Shown: positions 1 through 6,244, numbered from the stretch's first letter. The stretch is DNA of 7,012 nt from Nitratiruptor sp. (GCA_015494505.1 WGBB01000161.1:1-7012), one strand, 5' to 3'. Numbers and translations: made by a program. The notes: a model not told the origin generated them from the sequence alone.

Positions 1-1352
1 AGGGAAGCGGCGCAATTTTATGCTTCGCGGGACCTCCGGGGATAGGGAAGACTTCACTAGCCAACTCCATCGCCAATGCCCTCAAACGCCCGCTTGTACG
101 TATAGCCCTAGGAGGACTCGAGGATGTAAATGAACTTCGAGGCCATCGCCGCACCTATATCGGAGCGATGCCGGGACGCATCGTCCAAGGGCTCATAGAG
201 GCCAAAGAGATGGACCCTGTGATGGTGCTCGATGAAATAGACAAAGTAGGGCGCAATATGCGTGGCGACCCTACATCCGCGCTGCTTGAGATTCTCGATC
301 CCGAGCAAAATACGCACTTTCGTGATTACTATCTTAACTTTAGTATCGATCTGAGTAACGTCATCTTTATCGCTACAGCAAATGATGTGGGCTATATCCC
401 GGCACCTCTTCGCGACAGGATGGAGTTTATATTCCTTAGCTCCTACACTCCCAGCGAGAAGTTCGAAATCGCCAAGCGCTACCTGATACCCCAAGAGCTC
501 AAAAAGCATGGACTTAAGCGCAGTGAGCTCAGTATCAGCAAATCGGCGCTTGAAGCGATCATCGAAAAGTATACGCGCGAAGCCGGTGTGCGCAATCTTC
601 GCCGTCGCATCGCGGATATCGTGCGTAAAGCCGCCAAGGAGATTTTGGAAAATCCACAAATAAAGAAAATCTCCGTGACGCTAAAAAATCTCAACAAATA
701 CCTCGAAAAACCTGTCTTTGAGATAGAAACCATTGAAAAAGAGCCGCAAGTGGGCGTGGTCAACGGTCTAGCCTGGACGGCTGTGGGCGGCGATGTGCTC
801 AGAATCGAATCGATAAAAATAAAAGGGAAGGGCAGCTTGCAGCTCACAGGAAGGCTGGGCGAAGTGATGAAGGAGTCTGCGAGCATCGCCTATAGCGTAG
901 TCAAAGTCCTCATCGACCGGGGCAAACTTCCAATAGAACAGGATGTCATTCCAAAAACAGTAAAAGAGCGCGAAGAAAACAAGCGGCTCGATCCGAGTGA
1001 AGTCTATCGTCGCTACGATATACACCTCCACATCCCCGAAGGCGCTACGCCAAAAGATGGGCCGAGTGCCGGTATCACCATGGCCACTTCCATCGCTTCG
1101 ATTCTAAGCGAACGCAAAGTGCGCCACGATGTGGCGATGACGGGAGAGTTGACATTGAGCGGAAAAGTCCTGCCCATCGGAGGGCTTAAAGAAAAGCTCA
1201 TCGCAGCATATAAAGCGAAGATAAAAAAGGTGCTCATTCCAAAGAAAAACTACGATAGAGACCTCGATGATATACCTGCCGAAGTGATCGAGAATATGAA
1301 AATAGTTCCGGTTACTCGTATAGAAGAGGTGCTTGAAGAAGCGCTTCTTTAG
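1..1352 (+). CDS. lon: ATP-dependent protease Lon (partial, N-terminus outside window)
   Basis: Lon is a cytoplasmic AAA+ serine protease that unfolds and degrades damaged and regulatory proteins. The reading frame is open from base 3, so the gene enters from the left; 449 codons are visible. An internal ATG at 168 is not the start, because conserved Lon sequence including Walker A lies upstream of it. Walker A (GPPGIGKT) is at 30-53 and Walker B (VLDEIDK) near 225-245. These are followed by a sensor-1 region (FIATAND), the arginine-finger region (PLRDRMEF) and a sensor-2 region (GVRNLRRR). The C-terminal protease domain runs from about 741. Its catalytic Ser is in PKDGPSAG (codon 1065-1067) and its catalytic Lys in GGLKEK (codon 1194-1196), 43 residues later, the same spacing as the E. 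coli Ser679/Lys722 pair. By comparison with E. coli Lon, about 345 N-terminal residues (substrate-binding domain) are missing only because the window starts here. All visible catalytic residues are intact. The gene converges on the response-regulator gene, and the two stop codons overlap. Confidence 0.97.
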   Translation, partial: GSGAILCFAGPPGIGKTSLANSIANALKRPLVRIALGGLEDVNELRGHRRTYIGAMPGRIVQGLIEAKEMDPVMVLDEIDKVGRNMRGDPTSALLEILDPEQNTHFRDYYLNFSIDLSNVIFIATANDVGYIPAPLRDRMEFIFLSSYTPSEKFEIAKRYLIPQELKKHGLKRSELSISKSALEAIIEKYTREAGVRNLRRRIADIVRKAAKEILENPQIKKISVTLKNLNKYLEKPVFEIETIEKEPQVGVVNGLAWTAVGGDVLRIESIKIKGKGSLQLTGRLGEVMKESASIAYSVVKVLIDRGKLPIEQDVIPKTVKEREENKRLDPSEVYRRYDIHLHIPEGATPKDGPSAGITMATSIASILSERKVRHDVAMTGELTLSGKVLPIGGLKEKLIAAYKAKIKKVLIPKKNYDRDLDDIPAEVIENMKIVPVTRIEEVLEEALL

Positions 1353-1720
1353 ATCGAGTACTTCTCGATCTTTTCGGCTAAATCTTCCTCTTTGATCGGC
1401 TTGTTGATAAAGTCGTTGGCGCCTGCTTCTATAGCTTTCGTTTTTTGCGTATCGTCGGTGCTGAGTACTACTACGGGTATATCTTTGAAGCGAGGGTCTT
1501 TACGCATAATTTTGAGTGTCTCGATGCCATCGAGACGTGGCATGATGATATCAAGAAGCACGAAATTGACGTCACGGTTTTTATTGAGAATCTCGAGAGC
1601 TTCCTGGCCGTCTTTTGCTTCGAGTGTTTCGTAAATATAAGGGTTTTTGCCCAACATATTTTCCAGCAGCTTTCTATTGATCAAATCGTCGTCTACGTAC
1701 AGAACTTTGAGCTCTTTCAT
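1349..1720 (-). CDS. single-domain response regulator (CheY-like receiver)
   Basis: The 123-residue protein is one complete receiver domain and nothing else. Visible residues are the acidic Mg2+-binding group Asp10-Asp11-Asp12, phosphoacceptor Asp57 (VLLDIIMP), the conserved hydroxyl residue at Ser87 (VVVLSTDD) and Lys107 in the N-K-P motif. All positions needed for phosphorylation are present. It lacks any DNA-binding, cyclase or other output domain, so it probably acts by binding a partner, or as the terminal or intermediate carrier of the relay encoded upstream. The start ATG overlaps the stop of the hybrid kinase in an ATGA (1717-1720), and a purine-rich AAGAAGAGG stretch precedes it, so translational coupling is likely. 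The stop codon overlaps that of lon by 4 bp, tail to tail. The receiver class is certain; the physiological output is unknown. Confidence 0.95.
   Translation of the reverse strand: MKELKVLYVDDDLINRKLLENMLGKNPYIYETLEAKDGQEALEILNKNRDVNFVLLDIIMPRLDGIETLKIMRKDPRFKDIPVVVLSTDDTQKTKAIEAGANDFINKPIKEEDLAEKIEKYSI
1351..1374 (+). terminator. candidate intrinsic terminator of lon, inside the converging gene
   Basis: Immediately after the last Lon codon, a perfect 8-bp inverted repeat (AGATCGAG at 1351-1358, CTCGATCT at 1364-1371) flanks a 5-nt loop. It runs into four T residues (1371-1374) on the plus strand, as expected for a modest Rho-independent terminator. The stem is only half G+C and the T run is short, so strength is uncertain. 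The hairpin lies within the last codons of the minus-strand response regulator. No matching T run exists on the minus-strand side, so the hairpin would mainly serve lon. A 14-bp palindrome just upstream (1336-1349), in the Lon C-terminal codons, may add structure. Confidence 0.5.
1717..1720 (-). promoter_or_regulatory. ATGA stop/start overlap (translational coupling)
   Basis: The stop codon of the hybrid kinase and the start codon of the response regulator share ATGA on the minus strand. This arrangement usually couples translation of the downstream gene to the upstream one, and would tie receiver output to kinase output. The overlap is seen directly; coupling is inferred. Confidence 0.75.
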
Positions 1721-4700
1721 GCCTCTTCTTTTTGGTAGAGTTTTTCTATTTCGGTTTTAAAGAAATCTTTTTTGATGATGTTGCGAATCACATCGTCGTA
1801 GAACTCTTTTTCGAGCGTCGAGAGTGACGCGATATCGAAGCTAGGCTCGACGAGCAGCACGAACTTCGTATCGGGTGCCGTCTCACGAAGAGCTCTTATG
1901 ATATGGAAATTGTACTCATCCGACTCTTTGTCTATAAAAGCGATTTTGTAGCGTCTTTTTTCTAGTCGCTGTTTAAAATCGTCCAAATCCAGTGCCATAT
2001 CGACACTATAGCCTAAAGATTTGAGAACGTTTGCAAAGAGTTTGGCCTCGAGCGGACTCTTTTTAAGAAGCAGGATGTCGAAATCGAAAGCCTCTTTTTG
2101 GACCGGCTTGGGTGTTTCGGCCTCATGTGGTTGTTCGCTCTGCTCTTGCGGCTCTTGCGTGACGTCGGGGATGTACTTTTTATCCGGCAAAAAGGCTTTG
2201 AGAATTGTTTCAATATCTTTTCTGTTGATAGGCTTGGTGATGTATTCGTCAAACCCCCTGTTCATGAATCGCTCTCTATCGCCTTTGAGGGCGTGTGCCG
2301 TAAGGGCGATGATAGGAGTAGGAATGAGTTTCATCTCTTTTTCATACAGATGTATCTCTTGCATCGCTTCGATGCCGTCTTTGACGGGCATTTGGATATC
2401 CATAAACACGATGTCGTAATTGTTTTGTTTGAATTTTTCTAAGGCTTCTAAACCGTTATCTGCCAGGTCTACTTGCATGCCGTAATCTTCGAGTGTCTTT
2501 TTGATCAGCTTTTGGTTGATGACGTTGTCTTCGGCTACGAGCGCTTTGGCACGAAATTTGACGTTTTGGGGAATAGCTGCGATGGTAGCCTTGCTGCTAA
2601 TCTCTTTTGCATGCTCTACGTAATAGCCTAGCAGCTCTTTGAGTTTGGTGAAGTTGGCGGGCTCGCTGATGTTTTTGACCAGTTTCGGTGCAAATTCTTG
2701 CACCATGCGTTTTTTGGTCACTTTGGAGATGAGTGCCACCGGGACTTTATTCATAAAAAACTGTTTTATCTGTTTGCTATCGACATAATCGAAATCAAGA
2801 AGTGCGAAATTCGACTTTTTACCGGTATCGAGGGTCTCCTGGAGCGAGCCGATGCGGGTGAAATGGACACCGAAGTAGCTCATATACTCTTCGATGTAGC
2901 GATTTTGAATCTTCGGTTTAGTGGAATCTTCGTAAAAGACTACTTTAAGAGTATTGAAGCGGTCTTTGTAGCTTTCCTCTTCTACGACAGGAATCTCTTC
3001 GAGTTCGAGTTTGAAATAGAATCGACTCCCTTTTCCTTCCTCGCTCTCGATTTTAAGCTGACCGCCCATAAGTTTGACAAATTCGCTCGAAATCGTCAGT
3101 CCCAGGCCCGTTCCTCCATATTTGCGAGTGACGGATGTATCTGCTTGGGTAAATGCTTCAAAGATTTTGTCGCGTTTGTCTTTTGGAATGCCGATACCGG
3201 TGTCACGCACTTCGAAATGGAGGATCGCTTTGGAGTCTTTTTGGCCTATTTTGCGTATTTCGACGGCGATTTCACCGCCTTTGGGCGTGAATTTGACCGC
3301 ATTGGAGATAAGGTTAATAAGCACCTCTTTGATTTTGGTGGGATCGCCTTTGAGCGGCTTGCTTAGATGCGGATCGACGAAGAGTGCGAGGTTGATATCC
3401 TTTTCCGCAGCTCTGGGGGCATAAACCTCCACGGCGTTTTCGAATTCCACGATAGGATCGAAAACCACATGCTCGAGCTCGATCTTTTTACTCTCGATTT
3501 TAGCGATATCGAGGATATTGTTGATGATCTCGAGGAGATTTTCGGAGCTTTTCTTGATGATTTCTACAAACTCTTTTTGCTCATCATTGAGATCGGTGCC
3601 TTTAAGCAGCTCGGTAAAGCCCATGATGCCGTTGAGAGGGGTGCGTATTTCATGGCTCATATTCGCCAAAAAGAGGCTTTTGGCCTTATTGGCCTCTTCT
3701 GCCGCTTCTTTGGCTTTTTCCGTGCGTTTGAGGGCAAGGCGCAAAATCTCGTAGGCTTTCTCTATGCCTTCGCTGGTATCAAGGTCCACCTCTTTGGCCA
3801 AATCGGGACGCTCTTTGAGGATATCGTCACTGAGAGCCACGGTTTTGAGGAGGTTTTGGAGTTTTTCTCTATTTTTTGCATACTCTTTGATAAAAAGGTA
3901 GCTATAGAGCATAAGGAGAATGGAGAGTATCCAAAAGGCCAATGCTATGAGCAGTGCGATAAGGAAGAAGGAGAGCCTATTTTGAAAAAACTTTGTAGCT
4001 GCGGTGATATCGGTAGAGATTAGCCTTTGTGCGGTATCGAGTTTTATACGGTTTTGTGCTATCCAAGCAGTCGTATCGAAGGGCCGGTCGTTTAAAAACG
4101 CCAGGCGCATGCTCTTGATGGAATCGATGACTTTTTTGAGCTGCGGATTGTTGATGTTTTGTAAAAACGTATCGGCACGTGTGATTTCGGAGAGCTCGAT
4201 AATTTTGTAGCTTTGAGAATAGTCTCGCTTTTCGTTCAGATATGCTAAAAGCCCTGTCTCTTGTCCGGTATAGAGAAACGATTCGAAATCTTTCGCGCTT
4301 CGCTGTGCAAGAGCAGATTCTAGTGTTTTATATCTTTTTAGGTCGAGTCGTGCCGCGATAGGCTCGATGATAGCATTGTAATAGAGAGCCAGATAGAGCT
4401 GCTTGAAATCGGCACCTGGCTTGAAGGTTTTATCACGTACGATACGCAAAAGTGCCAAAGCGTTTGCGACCTTGGATGAGAGTGTCGGTGCTCTAAATTT
4501 TTTGGCGGCGGTATCGGTGAGGGTATACTGTGCTTTGAGACGCTTTTTCAATGCTTCGGAAGGTTTAGCAAGATATAGAGCGGCGAGTGTCGCTTCATCC
4601 TCGATATTGCGCAAAAGCGCTACCGAAGAGTGAGCTTTTTTCAGTATCTTTTGGGTATCGCTATATTCGATATAGCGCATAGTGAAGTAGTAGAGAAAAA

Positions 4701-4770
4701 TGGAAGAAAGAATAAATAGAATTATCGCAGGTAAAAAGGTTATAAGTTTTAAGCGATGTGAAACATTCAT
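1717..4770 (-). CDS. membrane hybrid histidine kinase with NIT-like sensor and three receiver domains
   Basis: The protein has 1017 residues and two transmembrane helices, about 9-30 and 267-294. They enclose a mostly helical periplasmic domain (31-266) that resembles the NIT nitrate/nitrite-sensing family. No HAMP domain is evident; a charged helical, probably coiled-coil linker (295-368) leads directly to the kinase. The HisKA domain carries phosphoacceptor His373 in MSHEIRTPLNG. The ATPase domain has the N box (Asn486/Asn490), G1 box DTGIGIP (523-529), F box (537-542) and G2 box GGTGLGL (552-558), all intact. Three receiver-like domains follow. The first (about 605-716) keeps Asp615, Asp659 and Ser682 but has Glu703 where Lys is expected. 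The second (740-864) is canonical, with Glu747/Asp748, Asp791, Thr824 and Lys846. The third (896-1013), behind a Gln/Glu/Pro-rich linker, has Lys903-Lys904 in place of the acidic pair. It is expected to autophosphorylate at His373, pass phosphate to Asp791, then to the Hpt protein encoded just upstream. The start is supported by AGGAG 7 nt upstream. The ligand is not established. Confidence 0.95.
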   Translation of the reverse strand: MNVSHRLKLITFLPAIILFILSSIFLYYFTMRYIEYSDTQKILKKAHSSVALLRNIEDEATLAALYLAKPSEALKKRLKAQYTLTDTAAKKFRAPTLSSKVANALALLRIVRDKTFKPGADFKQLYLALYYNAIIEPIAARLDLKRYKTLESALAQRSAKDFESFLYTGQETGLLAYLNEKRDYSQSYKIIELSEITRADTFLQNINNPQLKKVIDSIKSMRLAFLNDRPFDTTAWIAQNRIKLDTAQRLISTDITAATKFFQNRLSFFLIALLIALAFWILSILLMLYSYLFIKEYAKNREKLQNLLKTVALSDDILKERPDLAKEVDLDTSEGIEKAYEILRLALKRTEKAKEAAEEANKAKSLFLANMSHEIRTPLNGIMGFTELLKGTDLNDEQKEFVEIIKKSSENLLEIINNILDIAKIESKKIELEHVVFDPIVEFENAVEVYAPRAAEKDINLALFVDPHLSKPLKGDPTKIKEVLINLISNAVKFTPKGGEIAVEIRKIGQKDSKAILHFEVRDTGIGIPKDKRDKIFEAFTQADTSVTRKYGGTGLGLTISSEFVKLMGGQLKIESEEGKGSRFYFKLELEEIPVVEEESYKDRFNTLKVVFYEDSTKPKIQNRYIEEYMSYFGVHFTRIGSLQETLDTGKKSNFALLDFDYVDSKQIKQFFMNKVPVALISKVTKKRMVQEFAPKLVKNISEPANFTKLKELLGYYVEHAKEISSKATIAAIPQNVKFRAKALVAEDNVINQKLIKKTLEDYGMQVDLADNGLEALEKFKQNNYDIVFMDIQMPVKDGIEAMQEIHLYEKEMKLIPTPIIALTAHALKGDRERFMNRGFDEYITKPINRKDIETILKAFLPDKKYIPDVTQEPQEQSEQPHEAETPKPVQKEAFDFDILLLKKSPLEAKLFANVLKSLGYSVDMALDLDDFKQRLEKRRYKIAFIDKESDEYNFHIIRALRETAPDTKFVLLVEPSFDIASLSTLEKEFYDDVIRNIIKKDFFKTEIEKLYQKEEA
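1732..2085 (-). other. degenerate C-terminal receiver domain of the hybrid kinase
   Basis: Residues about 896-1013 follow the receiver pattern of strand, helix and strand: a DILLLKKS first strand, phosphoacceptor-position Asp947 in AFIDKES, and a later strand KFVLLVE. The Mg2+-binding acidic pair is replaced by Lys903-Lys904, the Ser/Thr position by Val974, and the expected Lys-Pro by Asn-Ile near 997. It should not be phosphorylated by the usual chemistry. Confidence 0.75.
2623..2958 (-). other. divergent first receiver domain of the hybrid kinase
   Basis: Residues about 605-716, directly after the ATPase domain, show receiver spacing with Glu614-Asp615, Asp659 and Ser682. The conserved Lys-Pro appears as Glu703-Pro704, and the segment is poorly conserved overall. 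Loss of this Lys normally blocks the activating switch, so the domain is probably structural or regulatory. Confidence 0.7.
3985..4638 (-). other. NIT-like periplasmic sensor region of the hybrid kinase
   Basis: This codes for kinase residues about 45-262, between the two membrane helices. Features recalling NIT domains are an early ALLRNIEDEA helix, a short R-x-x-T/D segment near 81-87 (TLTDTAA), an E-x-G motif near 171-173 followed by a small-residue helix, and a Trp near 236 in a helix before the second membrane span. NIT domains are all-helical and sit in nitrate/nitrite-responsive or related sensors. The assignment rests on pattern recognition alone; an unrelated four-helix sensor is the alternative. 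Confidence 0.55.
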
Positions 4771-4777
4771 ACAAAAA

Positions 4778-4782
4778 CTCCT
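4778..4782 (-). promoter_or_regulatory. Shine-Dalgarno of the hybrid kinase
   Basis: AGGAG on the minus strand lies 7 nt before the kinase ATG and overlaps the TAG stop of the upstream PAS-Hpt gene. This supports the chosen start and close translational linkage of the two genes, which are separated by only 10 bp. Confidence 0.8.
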
Positions 4783-6190
4783 ATTTTATTTCTCGTACAC
4801 TCTTTTCGAGTGAGACAATCGCCTCTTCGAACTGCTTCGCAAGCACTTTATCGAGAGGGTAGTTGGTGATGATGTTGTTGAGTAGCAGCACGAGATTGCT
4901 GAGCCTCAAGCTTTCAGCCACGCTTTTGAGCTGCTTGGCTTTTTTAAGAAATTTCTCTTTGCGCATTTTGATATTGTGCAGCGTTTTGAGTTCGATGACG
5001 AGATCTTCGATGATATCTATGAAGTCCTGCTTGTCGATCTGGATAAGTTCCAATGAATCTTTTAGGTCTTGTGCCGTGACGATGAAAGGATTGGGTTCGT
5101 TTTTGAGCTGTTCAAGATCGCGAATACATTGACGCACGAGCTCGGGATTTTGGTTGACGTTGACCTGGTCGAGATATTTGGCGCACTCTTGCAGGTAGAG
5201 ATTGCGCGCAAAGGATGCAAGCTTATGGAGCTCGTTGTAGTTGTTATAGGCGAGATTGAGCTTAATCTCGTTGATAAGCTCCTTGAGGTAGGCTTGGTAC
5301 TCTTCGAGTGAAAGACCCAACTCGTTTGCGGCTTTTACCGGTTCATCTTTTGTGACGCGAGGTTTTTGTGATTGTTCGGGTTCTTGCGGCTTGGGTGCCG
5401 GCTGTGCTTGCTCTAAAGTGGCGGTCTTGAGTGTGAGCTCTTGGGGTGCTTCGATTCCGTACAGTTTGGCTATATGGAGGATGTAGCCGTAGTACTCTTC
5501 TACGATCGTGGTCAGTTCGTCGAGTTTCGTATCTTTTTTGGCTTTGGAGAGTATTTCATAGGCCGGTTTGAGGCGCAGATTCGCCGCTACTCCTTTGAGG
5601 GTATGCAGGATGGAGTAGATGCGTTCCTTATCTTTTTTTGCAAAACTCTCTTGTATTTCCTCAAACTTTTCGAGGGCTTGCTTTATGTACTCTTTGATGA
5701 AATCCTCGACTATCTCTTCGCTTAAGTTAAGCTCTACTGCGATTTCTGCTACGTTTGGTTTGGGGTGCTCTTTTGGAGTGATGACTATTTGTTTGGTGGC
5801 GGGAGCGGTAGTTTGAGGTCCTTGCGGCTGTGTCGTTGCAGGGGGTTGTACGTCTACATCGCATTCGTTGTAGGTATTGAGCTCGAAAGTGACGAGATAG
5901 AAATGTTGCGGTTGTGCAAGATTGCTAAGCTGGGATACGCGTACGAAGACTTCGAGGATACGGCCGTCCTTGGTTTGCAAGAGGGCGCGATGGTTAACGG
6001 TGTTGTTGGTAAGGACATAGTCTATCCAGTGGAAACTGCGAAACTCATGTATGTATCCCGGTTTGCGCAAAAACAGCTGCGCTACGTCGTAGACCTCTTT
6101 TTTGAACTCTTCCAAAGATGCATAGCCGAGCATCTCAAGTGTCTGCTCGTTAACGGCCAATATTTTTTTGAAACCATCGTAAAGAATCAC
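4781..6190 (-). CDS. PAS domain protein with one active and two degenerate Hpt domains
   Basis: The 469-residue protein has no signal peptide or membrane helix and is probably cytoplasmic. Residues 1-106 form a PAS-like sensor (DGFKKILAVNEQTLEMLGY at the start, later a W-I-D-Y-V-L segment). A Pro/Gln/Thr-rich linker (113-145) and three similar helical repeats follow: 148-245, 285-362 and 369-466, with a second Gln/Pro/Glu-rich linker between the first two. Repeat 1 has the full Hpt motif HTLKG with phosphoacceptor His196. Repeat 2 aligns as HKLAS, keeping His322 but losing Lys-Gly. Repeat 3 aligns as KQLKS, with Lys419 at the His position. The likely role is to carry phosphate from Asp791 of the downstream hybrid kinase to a receiver such as the adjacent single-domain regulator, with PAS input on the transfer step. 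The start is GTG at 6190: a TAG codon lies immediately upstream in frame, AAGGGG sits 6 nt before it, and the next ATG (6133) would cut into the PAS domain. The PAS domain seems to lack the usual N-terminal cap. Confidence 0.9.
   Translation of the reverse strand: MILYDGFKKILAVNEQTLEMLGYASLEEFKKEVYDVAQLFLRKPGYIHEFRSFHWIDYVLTNNTVNHRALLQTKDGRILEVFVRVSQLSNLAQPQHFYLVTFELNTYNECDVDVQPPATTQPQGPQTTAPATKQIVITPKEHPKPNVAEIAVELNLSEEIVEDFIKEYIKQALEKFEEIQESFAKKDKERIYSILHTLKGVAANLRLKPAYEILSKAKKDTKLDELTTIVEEYYGYILHIAKLYGIEAPQELTLKTATLEQAQPAPKPQEPEQSQKPRVTKDEPVKAANELGLSLEEYQAYLKELINEIKLNLAYNNYNELHKLASFARNLYLQECAKYLDQVNVNQNPELVRQCIRDLEQLKNEPNPFIVTAQDLKDSLELIQIDKQDFIDIIEDLVIELKTLHNIKMRKEKFLKKAKQLKSVAESLRLSNLVLLLNNIITNYPLDKVLAKQFEEAIVSLEKSVREIK
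4793..5086 (-). repeat. Hpt repeat 3 (His replaced by Lys)
   Basis: Residues about 369-466. The opening helix IDKQDFIDIIEDLVIELK matches the other repeats in phase. AKQLKSVAESLRL aligns without gaps to LHTLKGVAANLRL of repeat 1, with Lys419 in place of the phosphoacceptor His and Ser423 in place of Gly. The fold appears conserved while the chemistry is lost. Confidence 0.65.
5105..5338 (-). repeat. Hpt repeat 2 (motif decayed)
   Basis: Residues about 285-362. It opens with LGLSLEEYQAYLKEL, closely parallel to repeat 1, and reaches LHKLASFARNL. His322 aligns with the active His of repeat 1, but the Lys-Gly that normally follows is Ala325-Ser326. Phosphotransfer ability is doubtful but not excluded. 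Confidence 0.7.
5456..5749 (-). repeat. Hpt repeat 1 (active)
   Basis: Residues about 148-245 of the PAS-Hpt protein. The opening helix LNLSEEIVEDFIKEYIK leads to LHTLKGVAANLRL, with phosphoacceptor His196, Lys199 and Gly200. All hallmark residues of an Hpt phosphotransfer domain are present. Confidence 0.9.
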
Positions 6191-6196
6191 CTACTG

Positions 6197-6202
6197 CCCC
6201 TT
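6197..6202 (-). promoter_or_regulatory. Shine-Dalgarno of the PAS-Hpt gene, deciding a GTG start
   Basis: AAGGGG on the minus strand lies 6 nt upstream of the GTG at 6190. With the in-frame TAG directly before the GTG, it fixes this codon as the best start. Confidence 0.7.
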
Positions 6203-6215
6203 ACCGCTTTGGGAT

Positions 6216-6244
6216 ATTATGGCATAAAAACTTATAAAAGGAAA
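6216..6244 (-). promoter_or_regulatory. weak candidate promoter for the phosphorelay operon
   Basis: In the 54-bp gap after uvrC the minus strand has CATAAT (6221-6216) preceded by TGC, an extended -10-like element. Seventeen bases further upstream is TTTCCT (6244-6239), a poor -35. The region is A/T-rich, and no convincing terminator hairpin separates it from uvrC, so read-through from uvrC is an equal alternative. Confidence 0.3.

Noticed and set aside
168..170. ATG at 168 as the start of lon
   Set aside because: Walker A and other conserved Lon residues lie upstream in the same open frame back to base 3, so this Met is internal.
108..659. A 183-codon minus-strand open frame opposite lon
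   Set aside because: It is antisense to the strongly conserved Lon AAA+ domain and in register with its codons, so it is explained by codon bias. It has no recognisable protein features.
1336..1349. The 14-bp palindrome at the end of lon as an operator or attachment site
   Set aside because: It falls in codons for Lon's final Glu-Glu-Ala-Leu-Leu, has no second copy that I can see, and nothing nearby suggests a DNA-binding partner.
2698..4023. Two long plus-strand open frames (222 and 218 codons) in the same frame, opposite the hybrid kinase
   Set aside because: They sit in the antisense frame in register with the kinase codons. There, stops arise only opposite Leu TTA/CTA and Ser TCA codons, which this gene seldom uses. 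The translation shows no recognisable domain, while the minus strand encodes a full kinase.
6222..6240. A/T-rich repeats in the uvrC/PAS-Hpt gap as a terminator
   Set aside because: Short TTATAA-type symmetry is present, but there is no stable G+C stem followed by a T run on the minus strand.
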